Positions 58,210 to 64,000 of a stretch of 64,000 nt of DNA are shown here, piece by piece (the first letter of the stretch is position 1; every line of letters begins with the position of its first letter). Both the position numbers and the translations under genes were made by a program. Source of the stretch: Phymorhynchus buccinoides (Eukaryota > Mollusca > Gastropoda > Neogastropoda > Raphitomidae). The notes below the pieces were generated by a model. The model made no database searches and had not been told where the DNA came from. It saw only the letters and a list, made by a program, of their open reading frames with translations. Location of the stretch: positions 59,088,915 to 59,152,914 of the forward strand of contig CM065684.1 of NCBI GenBank assembly GCA_017654935.2, given 5' to 3'.

Positions 58210-59580
58210 CCTCTTCTTCTTCTTTTCCCTATAGCAACCGCAGTCACTGCTGACTATTATGTCGCTGTATTTGGGAGGATCTACGGGAATGCGCAAGACA
58301 ACTATCAAGAAGAAGGAAGTGGACAGGAGAAAAAGAAGAAATATGGAAAGCTTGGCCCAGCCAGCCAGGTCCCGCTAATCGGTCCCTAACATGATGCCGC
58401 GCCAAGCAAGAGAATGACCCAGCCAGCCAGGTCCCGCTAATCGGGCCCCAACGTGATGCCGCGTCATTGGGAAGAATAAAATAAAGGAAAATGAACTAAA
58501 AATAAATTAAAATGAACTAAAGAAAATAAAGAAAAAGAGAGAAGGGAGTGTAGTTACTGTGATTTGGAGACCCAGGACACAAAAGTGCCCAAGGTCCTCG
58601 CCTCAACAGCCTGTTCTGGGAGGTTGTTCCATGCCTTGATGGTACGTGGCAGGAAACTTGCTTGCCTGTATTGGGTACGGCAGTAGGTCTGGGCCAGCTG
58701 CTTGGGATGTGCTCGACGTTGGCGCTGTGGTGCTGGGACCAGTTTCTCTCTTACAGTTTTCATAGTGACCAGATTGTTTTATATCTTGTAGAGCATGGCT
58801 AGTCTTGCTGTTTCCCTTCGTTCTTGCAGGGTGGGCCACTTTAGCTGCTCTATCATGGAGGTCACACTTGACGTATTCCTGAAGCGGCGCAGGGCAAATC
58901 TTGCAGCTCTCCTCTGGACCGCTTCGATTTTGTCGTTGTCTTGCTGTTGGTGAGGGTCCCACACTGTGGAGGCGTATTCCAGTATGGGACGCACAAATGC
59001 CTTGTAGGCTCTTTCCCTGATGGTCTGGGAACTGATCTTGAGGCTTCTTCTAAAAAAACCCGAGTCTTGTTGGCCTTTGAGCAGACGTGCTGGATATGTT
59101 TTTTCCAGCTCAGGTCTTTACAGATGGTAACTCCCAGGTATTTTGCGGAGTCCACCGTTTCGAGCAAGTGGCCATGGAGCGTGTACCTGCTTTCTTGCGT
59201 CTGTCTTCTTCTGGTAACAGGTAAGGTGGTGCATTTGTCAGGATGAAATGCCATGTCCCAGCTCTTCTCCCACTCAGCAAGCTGATGGAGGTCATGCTGT
59301 AGCTGATCATGGTCCTGAGGCGCCACTACCACTCTATACACTGCAGTGTCATCAGCAAAGAGACGGGTTGGTGATGTCGCCTTGTCTGGCAGGTCATTGG
59401 TGTATGCCAGGAACAGGCACGGTCCAAGGACTGTTCCTTGGGGCACTCCAGAACAAACATCAATGTGGGTGGATCTGACACCGTTGACGACCGTTGTCTT
59501 CTGTTGCTAAGGAAGTCTTCAATCCATTTGTTGAGCTTCCCCTGGATACCATAATGACGAAGTACCTTCTGGAAGTTTGG
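58210..59580 (-). mobile_element. CR1/Jockey-group LINE, 3' half, broken
   Basis: Read on the - strand from 59575: LRHYGIQGKLNKWIEDFLSN, then GTVLGPCLFLAYTNDLPDKA and RLFADDTAVYRVV (59446-58862), a frameshift near 59040, RPILEYASTVWDPHQQQDND (58994-58779) and FLPRTIKAWNNLPEQAVEAR ending at 58554. FADD is the polymerase motif. The 3'UTR has two ~61-base units with CCAGCCAGGTCCCGCTAATC. 5'-truncated and non-functional. Confidence 0.9.
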
Positions 59581-59755
59581 AAAGCTGGGGGTGGGCGGAA
59601 GGGGGGGGGGGGACACGGAGAGGGGGAAATAAGGATAGGGGAAACCCCAAGCAAGTCTAGGAAGCGCAGATGCTTCATGCTTCATGCTGCCGGGTGAGTA
59701 GGCGGAAGGGAGGGGTGCTGCCGTGCGGAGCACTGGTATATCTAGTACAGTGATT

Positions 59756-60350
59756 GAGTGAACAGTGACACACACACAAGCAATTCAAAACACATATATT
59801 TGTGCATCAAAACACCACTGAGATGCTTACCTGCTACTTGTTTTTGATAGTGTTTTTTTTCCAAAATGAACGTGAATTCATCCTTGGCCGACGCCTTTGC
59901 AGACATTGTTTCAAGGGGCAGCACTCCAAACTAAATTGACACACATAGGCACTTGCTGTGCTCACAATCCAAAGATTTCCCAACATGATTGTGTTTGTTT
60001 AAGCTTTGTTGCAATATCAACAAAAGATAATGATTTTACCATAATATAATAATAATATTATGCACGTTTTTATCCCCTACACACAGCATCTAGTATTTTC
60101 ACTATTTTGAAAATAATTTCTTTTTTTTTCAGTGTTACTTTCAGTTGTTTTGAAGGACATTTGATATTCTTATCCAAAGCTATATAGACACTGCTCTCCC
60201 ATCCTATTTTCACCTGAATTTTCTTTGATAAAAATCTTTAGTTTTCAAGATTGTAAAAAAAACCACAAAAATCCCCCAAACAACAACAACACACGCTTTC
60301 TCTTTCTCTCTGAGGATTGTGAAAGTAGACAAGAAAGATAACTCTTGTGT
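59756..60350 (+). repeat. Segmental duplicate, uninterrupted copy
   Basis: Contains both parts joined by ACCATAATATAATAATAATA and TTATGCACG. It acts as the empty-site version of the locus split at 32726/38432. Confidence 0.9.
59831..59906 (-). CDS. Possible first coding exon, copy 2 (MSAKASAKDEF...)
   Basis: Paralogue of 32443-32506: ATG, 25 codons (MSAKASAKDEFTFILEKKHY, then QKQVA), donor GCAG/GTAAGC, four codons longer, frame kept. It stands head-to-head with MOCS3 exon 1, 555 bases apart, so the space could be a bidirectional promoter. Downstream exons not found. Confidence 0.35.
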
Positions 60351-60460
60351 TTATTTTACACTCTTCTATTTGAAAACACAGAAACCATTAGACACATGTT
60401 GAACATGCTGTGAAATGTGAAACCAAACAACTTGAGCACACACAAAGAAACACTAGAACC

Positions 60461-60547
60461 ATGGCTTCCGAAATACAGGCATTGAAAACAGAAATCCAGA
60501 GAAGAGAAGAGGAACTCCTTCTGTTGAAAAAGAAGCTGGCTGAAATG
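60461..60547 (+). CDS. MOCS3: MOCS3 exon 1
   Basis: ATG in context AGAACCATGG, close to the Kozak consensus. Encodes the N-terminal coiled coil and ends in phase 0. Confidence 0.9.
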
Positions 60548-62855
60548 GTAATAAGATTTTTTAAAATTATTTAAACCACATTCTTGAGACGAGAAGCTAA
60601 CCGCAGTCTCGACGCCAATTTTCATTGGATCCTACCGCCTAGGCTAACTTCGTAACTTGTTGGAGTTTTGACTCCCACGCTCCAGCCCGAAATCAAAATG
60701 TGACTAAACTGTCAGTAACACTTGATAAATGTTTACAAGATTTTTCAAGGCACTGACAATACTAACAAAGGCTTGTTTCACTTGTCTAACGAAATAAGAA
60801 CCCGTAATAGCGAACTGGTACAGCAGAACTAACATTAGAAAAAACTTTTTTTCTAACAGTCACCCAATATTGGAACAACCTCCCTGCACATACTAAACTG
60901 ACCTCAGAATCAGATACTAACAAATTCAAAAACCTTCTAGACTGATCCAAAAATTGCCCTGTTAAAGTACGTTCATGATTAGTGCATCAATATGGATGCT
61001 AAAAACCGCCACAGCAATTGCCAAACACTAACCAAAAGGAAGGACGCATTGAGAGGCTGCAAGGCCTGGTCGTCCTAATACCTGACCTGACCACATACTA
61101 AGTCTTGATGACTTGTCGAGAAAACCCTTCCCATATTACAACGATACAACAGAAAGGCCGATGTCTAGCAAAAAACCCCACATTGTTTTCCACTGATCTA
61201 GTTCCAGCCTACTTCTCGAACGGCATTATTTTGCAACATCACTTTGCAGCAGACGATAGATGCTGGAGACATGAAACGCTGGGGAGATCTCTATATCTTG
61301 AGTATATTTTTAGTTCATTTCTTTTCAGTTGCTTCTTTCATAATTATCCAGTTGGATTAGGCATGTCAATGAAATATTATGCATGTCAATGAAAATTGGC
61401 GTCGAGACAGCGGTTAGCTTCTCGTATTCTTGAGTATGCCGTGCACCCGTCTGGGATCCAAACACTGCCAAGAATACCTGCAAGATTGAAAGGGTCCAAC
61501 ACCGGGTAGCTCGCTGGGCCATCAATCGTCATCGCCAGATGTCCAGCATCGAAAACATGCTGACTCAGCTGCAATGCCCCCCCCCCCTCAAGGACAGGTG
61601 GTGTTCTGCTAGACTGGCCACCTTCTTCAAGTTTCATCAAGGAGAGGTGGCCATCAACACAGTCCCCCACCCACCAACTCATCAATCAACACAGATGCAT
61701 GCTGCAGTCAGTCAGTGATGTACCAAGGATCGAAAAGTAAAAATGAATAGGAAAAACTGTCCTGAGACAAGAGATATCAACTGGACAGTGTTCCTGGCTC
61801 TTGCAGAAATCAATAAGCCAAAGGCAAAGCATGCCAGTGTTCAAAATTTAATGAGACATTTGTCCTGACAGTGGAGAATACAATAGGACATTTTCAATTT
61901 TAATAGGTCCTATGACCGGGGCCTCGGTCGGGACATCACTGCAGCCTACTCACTTCCTGCGTGCAAGACCAATTACAGGAAGTTCTTCTTCTTCCATAGG
62001 GCTGTGGCGGAATGGAACTGTCTTCCACCAGAGGCAATTACATCAGCCTCGGTGGAGGAATTCAAAGCCCGGATCTAGCACTCCCTCCCCTTTACCCACC
62101 CACCGTCCCCCTCATGTCAATTCCCACCTCTCCTTTCTTTCCCCTCCCCATTCACTCTCCCCCCTTCTTACTTCCCTTTGAGGCTGATCATCTGGGCAGC
62201 CTCCTCATTTTGACCTGGTTATTAGTGGAACCCCACTCGTTTACAGTATCAGTTTTCACAAAGTTGAAGTGGGATACTTTATATGAAATATGAAGAAGGA
62301 CACACACACACACACTTAAAAAGAAGAAGCTTAGGACGAAGTTAGGTAGTTCCTACCAGATTCAGCATCGTGTTTGGTGTCCACAGAATGGTCCCTGACT
62401 GGCTGGGTCATGTAGCTTGGGTTTCTGTTCATTTTCTTCTTCTAAGTTCTATAGATTAGGTAATAAATTCTGCATGCATTTTTGTGGATTCCCCCAAAAT
62501 ACAGTGACAGAATAGTCAACCAATTGACTGTGGTCGCTTTATGTAAGGAAGAGTCACACACACACACACACATACATACACACACACACACACACGCACA
62601 CACACTCACACACACCATGCACATGACATACACACACACACACACACATTTTCAAATCATGTCCACTTGGAAACGTAGATGCCCACATTCATGTTAAATC
62701 CTTTTTTTCCTCATCTGCATCATAGCAGGAGAAGGGACCAGCAGCAACAGATCGTGGAGATGACAAAAAAAAGAAAGGAGCTGACCCAAAACTGAGCAAC
62801 GAGCAGATAGGACGCTACAGCAGGCAGCTTATCTTGCCGGAACTGGGCGTCAAAG
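60461..62855 (+). CDS. MOCS3: MOCS3/UBA4-type adenylyltransferase and sulfurtransferase, 5' end
   Basis: Exons 60461-60547 (29 codons, donor ATG/GTAATA) and 62729-62855 (acceptor CATAGCAG, donor AAAG/GTGATT). The first exon gives MASEIQALKTEIQRREEELL followed by LKKKLAEM, a short coiled coil. The second gives a Lys-rich linker, then LSNEQIGRYSRQLILPELGV, the conserved start of the E1-like ThiF domain of MOCS3. MOCS3 activates the C-terminal glycines of MOCS2A (molybdopterin synthesis) and URM1 (tRNA thiolation) and passes sulfur through its rhodanese domain. The ATP-binding and rhodanese parts lie beyond the window. Human MOCS3 is single-exon, so the two introns seen here are a difference. 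Confidence 0.92.
60800..61090 (+). pseudogene. CR1-type LINE 3' end in MOCS3 intron 1
   Basis: Frames give FFSN...WNNLPAHTKLTSES and DTNKFKNLLD, and the tail has GAGAGGCTGCAAGGCCTGGT, like 28835-28870. Confidence 0.75.
61420..62335 (+). pseudogene. Second LINE 3' end in MOCS3 intron 1
   Basis: 61430-61650 in mixed frames: ILEYA..WDP, CKIERVQHRVARWAINRHR and ENMLTQL. 61915-62080: FFFHRAVAEWNCLPPEAITS. It ends near an (AC)n run and AAGAAGAAG. Related in pattern to the 58.2-59.6 kb LINE but on the other strand. An unrelated AT-rich piece (61690-61910) interrupts it. Confidence 0.75.
62550..62648 (+). repeat. (CA)n microsatellite
   Basis: CA runs 80-170 bases before the MOCS3 exon 2 acceptor. 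Confidence 0.95.
62729..62855 (+). CDS. MOCS3: MOCS3 exon 2
   Basis: Encodes EKGPAATDRGDDKKKKGADP and the RYSRQLILPELGV motif. Ends one base into a Gly codon. An alternative AG three bases upstream would add one Gln. Confidence 0.92.
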
Positions 62856-63089
62856 GTGATTGAGAAACTCAAGAGATTAGTATGGAAACTTCTAATGCAT
62901 TGAAAATGTGCTTGCATCAAAATTTGTTGACCAGCTTGTGTATGAAGATATTTTCCAGAGATTATGTGATGTTTACTCATTTTGTTTAACAACGGTTGGC
63001 ACTGGTGATGTTGCATGATTAATTACTTGTTCTCTCTCTGTCTGCCTTTCATAATTCTATCTCTGTCTCAGTTACTCTCTGTCTGTCTG

Positions 63090-63099
<10 letters not shown>

Positions 63100-63158
<59 letters not shown>
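63100..63158 (+). repeat. (CT)n microsatellite
   Basis: CT run flanked by CTGT repeats in MOCS3 intron 2. Confidence 0.95.
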
Positions 63159-63166
<8 letters not shown>

Positions 63167-63191
63167 GTCTGTCTGTCCGGCTCTTATGTTT

Positions 63192-63701
63192 GGTCTGTGC
63201 ACATTAGATCTGCAATCCACAAGTTCCGTATGGAAACTCCATTAGCAAATGATAAGAAAAGCTCCCTCCTCTGCCCCTTCCATTCATTTCAGACGGTTTC
63301 AGCTAGAGTTAGGAATACCGAATAGGGTTAGGAATAGGTTTAGGGTCATTTAAGTGTCAATATCATAACATACCATCAATTTTTATTTTTGTGTGTGGAT
63401 TAGACGGTTTCAGGTTAGGGTTAGGGTTTGGGATAGGTTTAGGTTCAGATTGGTGTCAAATACACACACACAAAGTTGATCCCTAACCCTATCCCAAACC
63501 CTATTCCTAACCCTAACCCTAACCTGAAACTGTCTGAAATGAATGGAAGGGGCAGAGGAGGGAGCTTTTCTTAACATTTGGTTTATATAAGAAATAAGCT
63601 GATGCTGAAGCTCCTCCGTAATCCCATCCCATTATTTCTTGTATAAGTGAATGGGGTTTATGTGCGGAACTTGCGGATTGCAGATCTAACGTGCACAGGC
63701 C
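63192..63701 (+). mobile_element. Foldback element with telomere-like core
   Basis: Outer inverted ends GGTCTGTGCACATTAGATCT / AGATCTAACGTGCACAGGCC. Inner arms AGCTCCCTCCTCTGCCCCTT / AAGGGGCAGAGGAGGGAGCT. The core has GGTTAGGGTTAGGGTTTGGG (two direct versions) and its complement CCCTAACCCTAACC. CTTAT lies near both borders but not in exact register. Confidence 0.8.
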
Positions 63702-63879
63702 CTTATCCTCTCTGTCTGTCTCTGTATCTGTCTTTCTCTCTCTCTTTATATCCTTGGAAAATAAAGTTTAAGTTTTCAAGTTTACTCTCACTCATTTTGA
63801 TCTGATACTAGGTGGAGTCTAACAAGTAACATGATTATACATTATGCTATTGAAAAACTGTTGACAGCATGAACTGAAG

Positions 63880-64000
63880 CTGTTCATATAAATCATTGCA
63901 ACGTGTGTGTGTGCACATACGCTATTGAAAAGCTGTTAAGAGCATAAACTGAAGCTGTTCATATAAATCATTGCAACATGTGTGTGTGTGCACGTACATG
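63880..64000 (+). repeat. Short tandem duplication
   Basis: GAACTGAAGCTGTTCATATA / AAACTGAAGCTGTTCATATA followed by AATCATTGCAAC(G/A)TGTGTGTG occur twice (63871-63912 and about 63947-63990). Confidence 0.8.

Overview
The window is nuclear DNA of an animal. It has long introns with GT-AG junctions, dense interspersed repeats and many microsatellites. The gene content and the repeat types (molluscan-looking SINEs, CR1/L2-type LINE tails, TTAA-flanked and TA-flanked MITEs, TC...CTAG Helitron-like units) suggest a lophotrochozoan, most probably a gastropod or other mollusc. That assignment is inference; no species can be named. A run of exactly 500 N (31001-31500) is an assembly gap.

Positions 1-25459 hold, on the + strand, the last 16 coding exons (about 882 codons) of an EML5/EML6-type echinoderm microtubule-associated-protein-like gene. 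They cover the end of one HELP/WD40 (TAPE) module, an acidic linker, and the whole last module up to the stop. All phases join. The introns carry at least five copies of a (GAA)n-tailed SINE, other SINEs, pogo/Tigger-type MITEs, piggyBac-type TTAA MITEs and LINE tails. Two exons (12513-12670 and 17884-18046) have had their 3' ends and donor sites tandemly copied into the following intron.

Positions 25460-46900 are intergenic and repeat-rich. They include the gap, a CR1/Jockey-group LINE on the - strand (about 33786-38430) broken by an L2-like LINE and by several short TSD-flanked elements, a TAC-repeat tail with embedded 40-50 base modules, two Helitron-like copies, an eight-unit 52-base minisatellite and a possible terminal exon with an RIIa/DPY30-like ending (38936-39037).

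Positions 46935-57583 hold, on the - strand, a three-exon raftlin-like gene (about 368 aa, putative N-myristoylation start). Its 8.8 kb second intron contains the gag-like ORF1 of a non-LTR element with no visible ORF2.

Positions 58200-60400 hold a - strand LINE reverse-transcriptase relic and a duplicated segment whose other copy, at 32.36-38.78 kb, is split by 5.7 kb of inserted repeats. From 60461 to the window end are the first two coding exons of MOCS3 (E1-like adenylyltransferase/sulfurtransferase), + strand, incomplete at the right edge. The window ends with a foldback element carrying telomere-like TTAGGG tracts.

The recognisable genes (EML, raftlin-like, MOCS3) are unrelated housekeeping or cell-biology genes and form no pathway. 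I see no evidence of a new gene system. The most unusual content is how repeats have been built, nested and copied.
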